NCBI GenBank assembly: GCA_022448265.1
Contig: JAKVCC010000011.1
Span: forward strand, 112,985-176,984
Reading direction: 5' to 3'
Source of the DNA: Pirellulales bacterium
GTDB taxonomy: Bacteria > Planctomycetota > Planctomycetia > Pirellulales > Lacipirellulaceae
Length of the DNA stretch: 64,000 bases
The notes below the pieces were generated by a model. The model searched no databases and had not been told where the DNA came from. It worked only from the letters and a program-made list of their open reading frames with translations. How positions within the stretch are numbered: the stretch's first letter is position 1; every line of letters starts with the position of its first letter. Of this stretch, positions 46,901 through 55,220 are shown piece after piece. The translations under genes were made by a program, and so were the position numbers.

Positions 46901-48699
46901 TGACGTAACTGCTGGGGATACTTCCTATTTATTTCGTAGCGATACGCCCAAGCCAGAGCGCGCTTGGCAAGATCGACACCCACAACAACGCCAACTCCAG
47001 TTGGGCATACTAACATCCCCTCGTCGTAAGAAGGGATAACCGCCTGCAAACGCCGGTCTGGATCAGCCAGAATCCCTGCCTCGAGATTTGCGAGATGCTG
47101 TCGCCATTGCAGCTTTCCCGTCTGACGGTCGAGTGCCACCAGATAGATTGCTTTCTCGCTGCGGATCTCCAACAATCCATAAAGCGATTGCCCAACGGTT
47201 AAGGGAGCACCGAGAAAAAACGCCCCTTGCATTTTGTTGCCGCTGGCTGCGCCGTCTACCTCCCACACCAGCTTGCCTTGTGTTGCCAAGTCGTAGGCGC
47301 AAAGCCTATTGGTTTCTCGCGACGATCCATTGGCGCCGTCATTGCGCATGCCTGCCCCCGGCCAAGATTCATAACGTGGCCAATTTGGCGGCCTGAGATC
47401 GCGAATAACGTAGACTCTTTGGCCATCGCTACTGATCGTGCTATAGAGGTAGTCTTCCCAAATCCTCTGATTGAAGGTACGGGCCGGATCGATTTGACCG
47501 TCGTCTTGCTCGCCTAAGGCGCCACTTATCAATTGCTCGAAGGCCGGAACCCGTTGAGGCTGCACCTGCCAAATCCGCTTGCCAGTAGTAAAGTCGATGG
47601 CAACCAAATTGTGGACGGAACGCGTGATCAACGCATTGCCGACGGCCAGCGGTACCGAAGCCGGGATGAGCGGCAACCGGTGCTGTGTTCTGCCAAAAGA
47701 AATCTCTTGATGCACGGACTCCAGCGCGGGGTGGGCAAGCAGACGTGCTTGCCAATCGGCTCGCAAATGCGGCAGTCCGCCCGTCGCTTGACCATTACGC
47801 TGCGGATTGCCGCCCGAAGTTAGCCACTGCATCGCGGCCACCGCATTCCCACTATTCGATACGCCTGTCATCTCCAACAGCCGTTCGGGCCAATCCGCTA
47901 CGCTAAAATCCAGCAATAGCTTTTGGCCCCCAATGACAACTTCTTGCGCGGCGGCGGCCTCCAACTGAAGGAGAATTTCCTTTGCACGGTCCTCGTCGCC
48001 CAATGCCAGCCAACTCAACGAAGCCCATAAGGATAGCTGTGGCTGAAAGCGAGCGACTGCCGCCGGCGCCTCCAGGAGTTGCTGATACACAAGCGCCGCA
48101 GACAAGTGGCGGCCCAGATCGGCCTCGTTCCGGGCGAGAAGAAGGGCCGCTTCATGACCGGCCGGTGTGTGAAAGTAGCGGCGCGTTAGCTGCTGGAGGC
48201 TGTCGTAATTTCCGTCGGCGACCGCTTGTCGCAGCAGCCGCCGAGCCACCGGGCCATACGTGGTTTCATAGGCCTGCCGCGCCAAGGGCGGCAGGTCGCG
48301 AATGATCTGCCAGGCAGTCTCTTTGAGTCCCGCGTACTCGCCGGAACTGCCGTTCAAGAGGAACGAATCCTCCTGCCGCTGCAAAACATTGTCCAAAAAG
48401 CGAATCGCGGCCGAATACTCTCCCTTGACAATGCTCTCACGCACCCGCTTGATACCGCGACCATCGGTACGATTGGCTGGCAAGGAAACGCCCTGAAAAT
48501 CTGCCGTCAGGATGTTGTCGGCAGCTGGGGGCACTGGCTGAGCGAAGCTAGCGGTCGGGCAAACCGCATCGGCAACCAGGAGCCCGATCGCACAGACTAC
48601 GCTGGCCCCAATTAGGCTAGACCGAAATCTATGGGCCCGGAGATTAGTGCACCAGCTCCGCATCCGGCTGCTCACCCCCTTCTCTGCGAGACCCTCCAT
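43921..48699 (-). CDS. Giant PQQ-like beta-propeller and TPR protein
   Basis: 1592 residues, first gene of the operon. A signal peptide (SLIGASVVCAIGLLVADAV with ASFAQ) is preceded by a basic N-terminus; an ATG at 48663 is an alternative start. An N-terminal helical part (about 85-270) contains TPR-like repeats. A first PQQ/BamB-type propeller (about 330-770) shows repeated D-x-x-T-G-x-x-x-W blades (AIDFTTGKRIWQVQ, ALDRQTGKLQWRQHL, CLDLATGALQWRQP). TPRs recur around 800-1050, and a second propeller (about 1180-1560) has CVDPLTGELLWQR, SLDASTGEVAWKHI and VFDRATGRSAF. No catalytic Asp/Cys-Cys of quinoprotein dehydrogenases is visible, so it is probably a binding scaffold of the periplasm or outer membrane. 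Confidence 0.85.
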   Translation of the reverse strand: MEGLAEKGVSSRMRSWCTNLRAHRFRSSLIGASVVCAIGLLVADAVCPTASFAQPVPPAADNILTADFQGVSLPANRTDGRGIKRVRESIVKGEYSAAIRFLDNVLQRQEDSFLLNGSSGEYAGLKETAWQIIRDLPPLARQAYETTYGPVARRLLRQAVADGNYDSLQQLTRRYFHTPAGHEAALLLARNEADLGRHLSAALVYQQLLEAPAAVARFQPQLSLWASLSWLALGDEDRAKEILLQLEAAAAQEVVIGGQKLLLDFSVADWPERLLEMTGVSNSGNAVAAMQWLTSGGNPQRNGQATGGLPHLRADWQARLLAHPALESVHQEISFGRTQHRLPLIPASVPLAVGNALITRSVHNLVAIDFTTGKRIWQVQPQRVPAFEQLISGALGEQDDGQIDPARTFNQRIWEDYLYSTISSDGQRVYVIRDLRPPNWPRYESWPGAGMRNDGANGSSRETNRLCAYDLATQGKLVWEVDGAASGNKMQGAFFLGAPLTVGQSLYGLLEIRSEKAIYLVALDRQTGKLQWRQHLANLEAGILADPDRRLQAVIPSYDEGMLVCPTGVGVVVGVDLAKRALAWAYRYEINRKYPQQLRQARSRGRSTGRSQWIDATATIADGRILLSPPGSEKLHCLDLATGALQWRQPRRQGLLLAGVDENHVVVVDQKGVRALRLDDGKSAWTKGRLDFPVDSYPSGRGFLSKGKYYVPLSSAEVVAIDVQEGAVVARAQSRDRTPLGNLVCHRGTVLSQGGAFLNRFGQLEVLREQSLRRREINPNDHEALRTLGEMALNDNQLAEAIELVEQAYASEPDDVQTREVLGECLRAALNENYAKYRDRLPLLEEIQSSSEKDRLALLRLQARGLLEIGDIVDAFDVCYRMALSVDSASTSVSLGPHHQAKLSRWIRAQVAAIWAQANGSQRAEMSSRLEEAIAGIAGDADRNNVDRLFRCFGALEICAPMGLDVAARHAAEGNLLAAQQLLVYLTTSRDSAVRAEAVARCSRLLHRADVPSLAASYDRQLATSLADQECLDGKTGKQCLGEWGTREGGGGESRGNESGPLGSRRRPNGSAAISDRGGLDWPYGQVEADTAGDPKQGRTTRSARSSFFEVQLERSDEVLGYCNVFQAHSSGEVRVRDRQGNEFFRAQLRPPNGRRISAPATAYGVSHGNLLLLSSGQQFYAFDTLPSEGESAPKLLWQKQAVSNLEQRQEYLVMNRQSRRQQERPGSKRPPRAERNGRWIGVIGPVTHDSCVMQDQSRLFCVDPLTGELLWQRSDMPAGCDLFGDHEFVFAVERDSTRALVLSTADGRLLKEVAVPVWRERLASRGHHIIRWRRLANRHFELSSLDASTGEVAWKHIVDPSSQVDIAMSRFVAIADELGRCVVVDAETGNLLLDEPIRKTGGNEVVDLQAIHLYAGSDHFVLAVQLTQGASKPTHRVSLLNPLDYLSFTGHIYVFDRATGRSAFAPPATVEHRALILCQPVDLPVIAFAGNIPRQTNRGTEQEMRLLLIEKASGRLLYMKDDLEASGNHLILHADTLGADEVVVEMLRKEIRLKFTGRNRPPEPPVLQEVNRMEERAGNGLMGIGQKIFGF

Positions 48700-49174
48700 G
48701 ACTAACGAAACACGCTTTCGCTAGCTCCCGGCAGGCTTGCGGCCGCCGATGCCGTCCCTGGCTCATCTTCCAAAGGGAGTCTCTGCACCTCCTGACAACT
48801 TGCAGCCACTCGCCGACCCAAGCTCGCCGCTTTGGTGGGACGAACTCGTAAGAAATGCCGCCTAAGACACGGCCTATCCGAAGTTTACAGCTTACCCAAC
48901 AATAGGGCAATTGAGCTCGCCTGGGACACGCCACCCCCCCAATCAGGCTGTTTTCGCACCTAGCCTGCTTCCTTGCCGATCTTCCAAAAACCCTCTATTT
49001 TCTCAGTCCTACGACCCCCATAAACGAGAAAAACCCTGCTTTCTAAGTGATTTTTGCTACATTAGTCTTGTATTTTTCTTCCAGCAGTCTTTAAATCAGC
49101 ACGGTGCATCTATTGTAGATGCTAGATTACAGGGTTATTTCACTACCGTATGGCACTAAGGAGGGTTTAATAGC
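48700..49174. promoter_or_regulatory. Divergent promoter region, operon on minus strand versus HU gene
   Basis: About 475 bases with no gene; the part near 49000-49140 is AT-rich, as expected for a promoter. A very strong ribosome-binding site AAGGAGGG lies 9 bases before the HU start. A weak candidate -35/-10 pair for HU is ttgtat (from about 49069) and ttaaat 17 bases later. I could not pick a convincing promoter for the 25-kb minus-strand operon. Confidence 0.35.
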
Positions 49175-49495
49175 ATGGCAGATGCCTCAGCTCAAAAACC
49201 GCCAACCAAGACTGAAATCTACGCCAACGTATCGGAAAGCACGGGCCTATCCAAGAAAGACGTGGCAGGCGTGTTTGACGCGCTCAACGACGAGATTGCC
49301 AAGGCACTAGGAAAGAATGGTCCCGGGACCTTCACGCTGCCTGGACTTTGTAAGATTGTCGTGCAGAACAAACCGGCCGTACCCGCTCGCGAGGGCGTCA
49401 ATCCGTTCACGGGTGAAACCACCATGTTTAAGGCCAAACCGGCGCGTAACGTGGTGAAAGTACGCCCGCTGAAAAAGCTGAAGGATATGGCCTAG
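49175..49495 (+). CDS. HU-family DNA-binding protein
   Basis: 106 residues. HU/IHF-type fold: TKTEIYANVSESTGLSKKDV helices, then FTLPGLCKIVVQNKPAVPAR, the arm REGVNPFTGETTMFKAKPAR and the C-terminal VKVRPLKKLKDMA. A short hydrophilic N-terminal tail (MADASAQKPP) is present. The arm keeps the Pro that intercalates into DNA (NPFTGE). It should bend DNA and compact the nucleoid. Strong AAGGAGGG site upstream and a clear intrinsic terminator downstream show it is a monocistronic, highly expressed gene. Confidence 0.93.
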   Translation: MADASAQKPPTKTEIYANVSESTGLSKKDVAGVFDALNDEIAKALGKNGPGTFTLPGLCKIVVQNKPAVPAREGVNPFTGETTMFKAKPARNVVKVRPLKKLKDMA

Positions 49496-49533
49496 GCCTG
49501 ATTGGCTGGGCATACGACTGGTAGCGTACCAAC

Positions 49534-49593
49534 CGCCCGTTGGCGCTGATAGGTCTGGCAATGCGCCAGGCTGCAGCGGCAGCGGGCGTTTTT
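49534..49593 (+). terminator. Rho-independent terminator of the HU gene
   Basis: Nested stem: cgcccg (49534-49539) with cgggcg (49583-49588), cgctg (49544-49548) with cagcg (49574-49578), and ctggc (49555-49559) with gccag (49565-49569), followed at once by five T (49589-49593). This is the best terminator in the window. Confidence 0.8.
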
Positions 49594-49673
49594 CGTTGGA
49601 CCGGATCCCTTCGACGCGAAACGACACTTCTTCGATCAACCGCCCGGCTCTAAACCGGGCCCCTCCCAATGAA

Positions 49674-49702
49674 TTGACAACTGTCTCGGCACGTGTGAAA
49701 AT
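49674..49702 (+). promoter_or_regulatory. Candidate promoter of the xoxF-pqq operon
   Basis: TTGACA (49674-49679) is a perfect -35 match; GAAAAT (49697-49702) is a reasonable -10 at a 17-base spacing. It lies about 185 bases upstream of the dehydrogenase start and just after a 6-bp hairpin (gcccgg 49642-49647 with ccgggc 49655-49660). The leader would be long enough for a regulatory element. Confidence 0.4.
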
Positions 49703-49886
49703 CTCCCGTGAAGTACGTGGCCTGCAAGTGCAAATTAGAAGGCCCCGCATGTCGCCAAGATGCACCCGATTGGCACCCCAGCTAAACCGCTTGCTTGGTG
49801 CACATCTTTTTCCAGAGGACGTGTCGAGACTCCGACGTTAGCGCAGCAGACTCCTTCCATCGTTTGTGACAAGGGAGATTAATTTT

Positions 49887-51707
49887 GTGCTTAAATTAAA
49901 CCGATATCGCTGTTTTTCGATTCGCGCTGGAGGCCGTTTACCCCTACTTGGTCCAGCTCGTTTTATCGCCATTGTTGTAGGCGGTTTCTTTACCATTGCT
50001 CTGAGCAGTACGATTATCAGCGCTGCTGAGCCGGTCGGCCCTGTCGACCAAGACGATCTCATCCGTGCGGTTGATAACGACGCCAACTGGCTCATGTATG
50101 GTCGTGGCTACGACAGCCAACGCTTTTCGGCCCTCGAGCAGATCAACCGCGACAATGTTTCGAAGCTGGTCCCCGTCTGGTCCTTTCAGACGGGTGTCCT
50201 TGACGGATTCGAGTGTACGCCGCTGGTTATCGATGGCATCATGTACATCACGACGCCGTGGAACCATGCATACGCGATCGATTGCCTCACCGGTTCGGAG
50301 TTGTGGCACTATCAAAAGTCGCTGCCTGACAATCTGGCCCTTTGCTGCGACGCGGTGAATCGCGGCTTTGCCGCCTGGGGCAATCGGCTCTATATGACGA
50401 CGTTGGACGCGCACCTAGTTTGTCTGGACCGCACCACGGGCAAAGAAATATGGGACGAGGCGATCACGGCCCCCGGTGAGGGCGGCAAGGAGGAAGGCGA
50501 CATTTACAAGCTGGCCTACAGCGCGACCGTGGCTCCGCTGGTGGTCAAAGACAAGATTATCATTGGTATCAGCGGCGCCGAATATGGCATCCGCGGTTTC
50601 ATCGATGCGTACGATGCCGATACAGGCAAGCGCGCCTGGCGCTTTTACACAGTCCCCAGCGCCGAAGACCGAACCGACCACGTCCAGAAGGCCCTCAAGA
50701 GCTGGGAAGGTGAATCCTGGCTTACCGGTGGCGGGTCAGCGTGGGTGACCGGCACCTACGACCCCGAGCTCAATACACTCTATTGGGGGGTGGGAAATCC
50801 TTCGCCAGATTTTAACGGCGAAGTGCGCAAGGGCGACAATCTGTACACCTGCGGAATCGTCGCACTTAACCCCGACGACGGCTCTTATAAGTGGCACTTC
50901 CAAAACAGCCCGCACGACGTATGGGACTACGACGGCGTGAATACGCCGGTGCTGGTCGATTCGGAGATCGGGGGCAAGCGTGTCAAGACGCTCGTGCAAG
51001 CCCACCGTAACGGCTACTTCTACTGCTTGAATCGGGAAAACGGCAAGTTCATTTACGGCAAGCCGTTTTGCGAAGTGACATGGACCGATCGTTCCAAGGG
51101 GGCCGACGGGCTGGATCCGGTCACGGGCCGACCCTTTGTGAATCCTGCCGCGATGCCCAACGAAGAGGGTGTACGCGTTTGTCCCGGCGCCGCCGGTGGC
51201 AAGGAGTGGAACCCAATGGCCTACCATCCAGGAACGGGCCTAGCCTATGTCCCGGTGATAAATAACTGCGCGAAGTTCACTTCGGGAAAGGCGTTTTTTA
51301 TCAAAGGACAACCTTACTGGGGAAGTTCGCTGACCTTGATCGAAAACGAGGCTTCGGGCAATTTCAAGGCTATCGATGTACAAACCGGCAACATCGTATG
51401 GGACGTCCAAACACGATCACCAATGGTTGCCGGAGTGTTAGCGACGGCTGGCGGACTGGTTTTCACCGGTGACGCCGAAGGTTTTCTATCGGCCTACGAT
51501 GCCAAGTCAGGCGAGGTACTCTGGTATTACCAGTGCGGTAGTGGTCACCACGCCTCGCCCATTACCTACCAGCTCGATGGTCGGCAATACATCGCGGTGT
51601 GCGCGGGCTGGGGTGGATGGACCGCCGGATTCATCGGTGACGGGGCCCCCTGGATGGCCGATGCACGGCGCGGGAATACGCTGTTCGTCTTCGCCCTCCC
51701 TAAATAA
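49887..51707 (+). CDS. xoxF: PQQ-dependent alcohol dehydrogenase of the lanthanide (XoxF) type
   Basis: 606 residues from the GTG at 49887, chosen because AAGGGAG lies 9 bases upstream; a GTG at 49866 is also in frame. N-terminal signal sequence (RFIAIVVGGFFTIALSSTII, then SAAEP). Quinoprotein features by residue: disulfide pair Cys153-Cys154 (ALCCDAV), Glu232 (GAEYGIRG) and Asn304 (GVGNPSPDF) as metal ligands, catalytic base Asp347 and the extra Asp349 in HDVWDYDGVN. The Asp two residues after the catalytic Asp is the hallmark of lanthanide-dependent XoxF-type enzymes; calcium enzymes have Ala there. It oxidises a primary alcohol in the periplasm, passing electrons to cytochrome c. It begins the operon that encodes PQQ synthesis. 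Confidence 0.92.
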   Translation: MLKLNRYRCFSIRAGGRLPLLGPARFIAIVVGGFFTIALSSTIISAAEPVGPVDQDDLIRAVDNDANWLMYGRGYDSQRFSALEQINRDNVSKLVPVWSFQTGVLDGFECTPLVIDGIMYITTPWNHAYAIDCLTGSELWHYQKSLPDNLALCCDAVNRGFAAWGNRLYMTTLDAHLVCLDRTTGKEIWDEAITAPGEGGKEEGDIYKLAYSATVAPLVVKDKIIIGISGAEYGIRGFIDAYDADTGKRAWRFYTVPSAEDRTDHVQKALKSWEGESWLTGGGSAWVTGTYDPELNTLYWGVGNPSPDFNGEVRKGDNLYTCGIVALNPDDGSYKWHFQNSPHDVWDYDGVNTPVLVDSEIGGKRVKTLVQAHRNGYFYCLNRENGKFIYGKPFCEVTWTDRSKGADGLDPVTGRPFVNPAAMPNEEGVRVCPGAAGGKEWNPMAYHPGTGLAYVPVINNCAKFTSGKAFFIKGQPYWGSSLTLIENEASGNFKAIDVQTGNIVWDVQTRSPMVAGVLATAGGLVFTGDAEGFLSAYDAKSGEVLWYYQCGSGHHASPITYQLDGRQYIAVCAGWGGWTAGFIGDGAPWMADARRGNTLFVFALPK

Positions 51708-51784
51708 GGCGCAGATGCCGTCCGATTACTCTTATCTCGCGACCCGTCCTGGCCATGCATTTCCTGCCAACTCCATCTAGTCCC

Positions 51785-54256
51785 ATGCGGCGAGCCCTGG
51801 CAATCCTGTTAGGATGCATCGCGGTTCCTACCGGAGCCTGGGCGGCTGATGCAGCCGAGACGCAGGCGCTGCGATTCTGCATGTGCTCCGATACCATGCC
51901 CCACGCCGGCCGTGCAGCCGATGGCCAACCCATGGGAACGGATGTCTTGGTGGCAGAGTTGCTGGCTGAAAAGCTGCAGCGGGCTTGCCAGCTCCATTGG
52001 TGCGCGAACGATCGCTGTCGCCTACAAAGCCTTAGAGATGGTCGCTGCGATGTCGTCGTCGGCCTGCCGCGAGACTCGGTCAACTCGTCCGACTTGGTTT
52101 GGGCTGGGCCCTACGCGGCAGGAAAATTTGGCCTAGTGGTAGACGCCGCGCCAAAAGCCCCGTTGATCCAGAAAAAGGGTGCCCCACCAGAACAAGGTTC
52201 CAAAAATGGGGCCGGCCTTGCAAATATCGGGCTTCCTCGTGAAGAATCTAGCAGCGCCGCCGCTGGTCCTATCCGCTCCCTAATCGATTTGCGCGGCAAG
52301 CGCGTCGGGATCGTTGCCGGCACTGTGGCGCTGCCTAAGTCCGATCATGAAATTGTCGCGTTTCCGTCGCGCGAAGCGCTGCTCCGCGGTTTTCGGCAGG
52401 CTCAGCTCGCCGGAGCCCTCATCGATACGGATTTCGCCGCGTGGTACTTGCGAAAACATACCCAACTGGAGCTAAGGCTGGTCGACGAGTTTGTTTCGCA
52501 GTTTCGCTGGAGCCTGGGGCTGGCGGTGCGGGCAAGAGATACATCGCTGCAGGCCAAGCTAGCGCAAGCCGTGACAAGCTGCTTACAAAGCGCCGCGTTC
52601 CAACCGGTGTTTGCCAAACTGGGGCTCCGACACCGCCCGCCTCTGATGGACCTACCAAAGCGCAAACCAACTACTGATACTTGGGCGCGGACAGAGCAAG
52701 ACGGCAAGTTGATCGTCAGCATGGACCCTGCCAATCTGCCTTACTCTAGCGCGGATCCCGAACAGCCAGGTTTCGACGTAATCATTGCCCAGCAGTTGGG
52801 GCGCGAACTCGGAGTTGATATCGAGATCAAGTGGATTGACGTGCATCGCGAGACGGCCATCGGCCAGTTGCTGGAGAACGAGTGCGATTTGGCCTTTGGC
52901 GCAGCGGTTGACCCCCGTGCCATGGATGATGAGGAGGCCGTCCAGGGTAAGGTCATCTATTCGCGGCCCTACTATGGCACAGGCTACTTCTTAGTGGCGA
53001 GCCGGGATGCCGACCCGGTACAATCGCTCCAGCAGCTTAAGGGAGAACGATCCCGCCGACTGGGAACGCAAGCCGGCACGGTGGCCGACTACTCGCTCCG
53101 ACAGCGGGGCTATTTGCGACGCCTTTTCGGGACCCAATTGGCCGTTCTCACCGCGCTAGATAGGGGAGGCATCGACTACGCCTATCTGTGGTCGAATGCC
53201 GGCTGGCTGCTACACGGGTCGCCCGATTTCGACGCAGTAGTTTTGCCCGACTTTGTGCCGGAAGACCGGTGGAATATCGCCGTCGCCATGCGGCACGGCG
53301 ATAAACGGCTGAAACAACATGTCGACCGAGCCATAGGCGCCTTGGTAAAAAAAGGCTTCGTGGCACGTGCGCTAAAACGTTACCATACCCCGCATATTGC
53401 GCCATTTGAGGAGGGGAGCGGCGCCGCTTCTTCCCGCAAGACTCAGCGGCCGCTTGCGCCCATCGAACGTGGTCTGGAACCCCACATGGCTGGTCGGCAA
53501 CACTCCCGGCAGCCGTATGACGACCTCCAGCGGATCCAAACCCGGGGCACATTGATTGTTGGACTCGATCAAAACAACTTGCCTTTTTCCACCACCCACT
53601 CCGAGCCAGCAGGGCTGGACTATGAAGTTGCGCAACTACTGGCCCAGGAGATGGGCGTGTCACTCGAAGTCTATTGGGCCTACTCGTCGCACGACTCATA
53701 TCCGGGAAAGCTGGCGAGCAAGAAATTGTGCGACGTGATTTTGGGCGTTGTGCCGGATGACCGGTTCGCTCAGCGAGTTACCTACAGCGAACCCTACTAT
53801 TTTGCGAACTATCAATACGTGGTATCGGCAGCAGGCGAACCGGTGACCGAAAAACTGGCAGACCTGGAGCGGCTTCGCTCCACCCAGGCAATTGCCGTGG
53901 AAGCGGGTCTGGCTGTGCGCGGCGTGACAGCAAGTCTCCAGAATCGATACGCCAACCTGGGATCAATTTTGCAGGCAGTTGCGGTCGGCGAGGCCAAGGC
54001 CGGCTATGTGTTAGCAAGCCGTGCGCGGTGGATGGCAGCAGAAAACTTTCCTGAACAACTGCGATTTGTGCAACCGAAGCCCCCAGTTGATCAATTTCCG
54101 GTCTGCATCGCCATGCGGCGCGGACAAACCGAACTCAAAAACCAAATCGACACCCGGCTAACCGCGTTGCGGACTACGGGCCGGCTGGAACAAGTATTCT
54201 CGCGATGGCACCTGCCCAAGGAAGCTTCCACCATCCATGGTGGTTCGCCCCAGTGA
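51785..54256 (+). CDS. XoxJ/MxaJ-like protein with three tandem solute-binding domains
   Basis: 823 residues from the ATG at 51785, giving a signal peptide MRRALAILLGCIAVPTGAWA; an ATG 30 bases earlier exists. MxaJ/XoxJ proteins of methanol dehydrogenase clusters are about 300 residues with one periplasmic binding (SBP_bac_3) domain; here three occur: about 30-285 (LRFCMCSDTMPHAG), 307-535 (SMDPANLPYSS, FDVIIAQQLG) and 588-815 (GLDQNNLPFST, LDYEVAQLLAQ). The second and third keep the D-x-x-N-L-P-[YF]-S opening of MxaJ-type domains, the first is divergent. Glutamate/proline-rich linkers separate them. No ABC permease or ATPase is adjacent. Its stop overlaps the cytochrome start (GTGA), so both are translationally coupled. 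A role in dehydrogenase maturation is inferred. Confidence 0.85.
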   Translation: MRRALAILLGCIAVPTGAWAADAAETQALRFCMCSDTMPHAGRAADGQPMGTDVLVAELLAEKLQRACQLHWCANDRCRLQSLRDGRCDVVVGLPRDSVNSSDLVWAGPYAAGKFGLVVDAAPKAPLIQKKGAPPEQGSKNGAGLANIGLPREESSSAAAGPIRSLIDLRGKRVGIVAGTVALPKSDHEIVAFPSREALLRGFRQAQLAGALIDTDFAAWYLRKHTQLELRLVDEFVSQFRWSLGLAVRARDTSLQAKLAQAVTSCLQSAAFQPVFAKLGLRHRPPLMDLPKRKPTTDTWARTEQDGKLIVSMDPANLPYSSADPEQPGFDVIIAQQLGRELGVDIEIKWIDVHRETAIGQLLENECDLAFGAAVDPRAMDDEEAVQGKVIYSRPYYGTGYFLVASRDADPVQSLQQLKGERSRRLGTQAGTVADYSLRQRGYLRRLFGTQLAVLTALDRGGIDYAYLWSNAGWLLHGSPDFDAVVLPDFVPEDRWNIAVAMRHGDKRLKQHVDRAIGALVKKGFVARALKRYHTPHIAPFEEGSGAASSRKTQRPLAPIERGLEPHMAGRQHSRQPYDDLQRIQTRGTLIVGLDQNNLPFSTTHSEPAGLDYEVAQLLAQEMGVSLEVYWAYSSHDSYPGKLASKKLCDVILGVVPDDRFAQRVTYSEPYYFANYQYVVSAAGEPVTEKLADLERLRSTQAIAVEAGLAVRGVTASLQNRYANLGSILQAVAVGEAKAGYVLASRARWMAAENFPEQLRFVQPKPPVDQFPVCIAMRRGQTELKNQIDTRLTALRTTGRLEQVFSRWHLPKEASTIHGGSPQ

Positions 54257-55209
54257 ACACAGCTTGGAAAAAACTGCGCGGGGCACGTCACCTTGGGATG
54301 GCACTTGGCACACTCGGAATACTGCTGCTGTTATCGGGTGAGCATTCCCGTCCCCTATCGCTGTGCGCAGTACTCGCGGCAGAGCAGGCCGAGTTGCCTA
54401 CGCAGGCGGAAAAAACCGAGCCCGCCCCTACGGCGACTGGCAAAGAGGTAACGCCAGCCGCTAATGAGGGGCGCAGCCTGTCGGCGCCGTACATGGAGGA
54501 CACCACGGCGCTTGACGAAGGGAAGTCAATGTTTCGTGGCCTGTGCAGCGGCTGCCACGGTGGATCTGCGCGGGGCGGAAAGGGTCCCAATCTGACCGAT
54601 GATCGCTGGTTGCACGGTGACGGCACCGACGTGAGCATCGCAGGCATTATCGAAAAAGGCGTACCTGGCACCACAATGAAAAAGCTGGGTGAGTCGCTCA
54701 AGGAGGAGCAAATCGCCAAGATCATCGCGCATGTCCGCAGCCTCGCCAAACCCGAAGGCGACGCAGACTGGAAGCCGTATATGATTGGAGACGCCGTGGC
54801 GGGCAAACAGTTGTTTCTTGACATGAAAAGTCCGTTTGCGTGTAATAAGTGTCACGCCCTGGGCGGACGTGGCGGAGGCATCGGCCCAGAGCTAGACCGA
54901 ATCGCGACTCGTCGATCGCCGCAATACGTCATGAAGTCGATCGTCGATCCTTCGCAGGATATTGCCCCCCATTACGAACAAATTCTTGTTTTAACTGATA
55001 GTGGGAAGTCGCTCGTCGGACTTAGGATCAACGAGACTAACTTTAGTGTCCAACTGCGCGAACAAGACGGCAGATTCCACTCGCTCGACAAAAGGACTTT
55101 GGAGAAGGTCAAGACGCTGAAGACCTCGATTATGCCCGGCAACATCGCCGAGATGCTTACGGTAAAACAATTGCACGATTTATTCGCATTCTTGATGACC
55201 TTAGAGTAA
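54253..55209 (+). CDS. Di-haem cytochrome c (XoxG-like position, planctomycete-type haem domain)
   Basis: 318 residues from the GTG at 54253, overlapping the previous stop by 4 bases. Signal sequence LGMALGTLGILLLLSGEHS. Two haem-attachment sites: CSGCH (in GLCSGCHGG) in a cytochrome-c class I domain with axial Met probably in TMKKLGESL, and CNKCH (in FACNKCHALGG) in a domain ending IGPELDRIATRRSPQYVMKS and DPSQDIAPHYEQ, the haem-binding region typical of planctomycete membrane-associated oxidases. As the gene following a XoxF-type dehydrogenase, it should receive electrons from PQQ and hand them to a terminal oxidase. Standard XoxG has one haem, so the extra domain is notable. Confidence 0.88.
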   Translation: MNTAWKKLRGARHLGMALGTLGILLLLSGEHSRPLSLCAVLAAEQAELPTQAEKTEPAPTATGKEVTPAANEGRSLSAPYMEDTTALDEGKSMFRGLCSGCHGGSARGGKGPNLTDDRWLHGDGTDVSIAGIIEKGVPGTTMKKLGESLKEEQIAKIIAHVRSLAKPEGDADWKPYMIGDAVAGKQLFLDMKSPFACNKCHALGGRGGGIGPELDRIATRRSPQYVMKSIVDPSQDIAPHYEQILVLTDSGKSLVGLRINETNFSVQLREQDGRFHSLDKRTLEKVKTLKTSIMPGNIAEMLTVKQLHDLFAFLMTLE

Positions 55210-55220
55210 AGGATCCGATC

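Noticed and set aside
43921..48699. Quinoprotein dehydrogenase
   Set aside because: Blade repeats are present but the Cys-Cys and catalytic Asp segments seen in the real dehydrogenase are absent.
51785..54256. Amino-acid ABC transporter binding protein
   Set aside because: The domains are of the extracellular solute-binding type 3 fold, but no permease or ATPase gene is nearby and the position after xoxF fits XoxJ.
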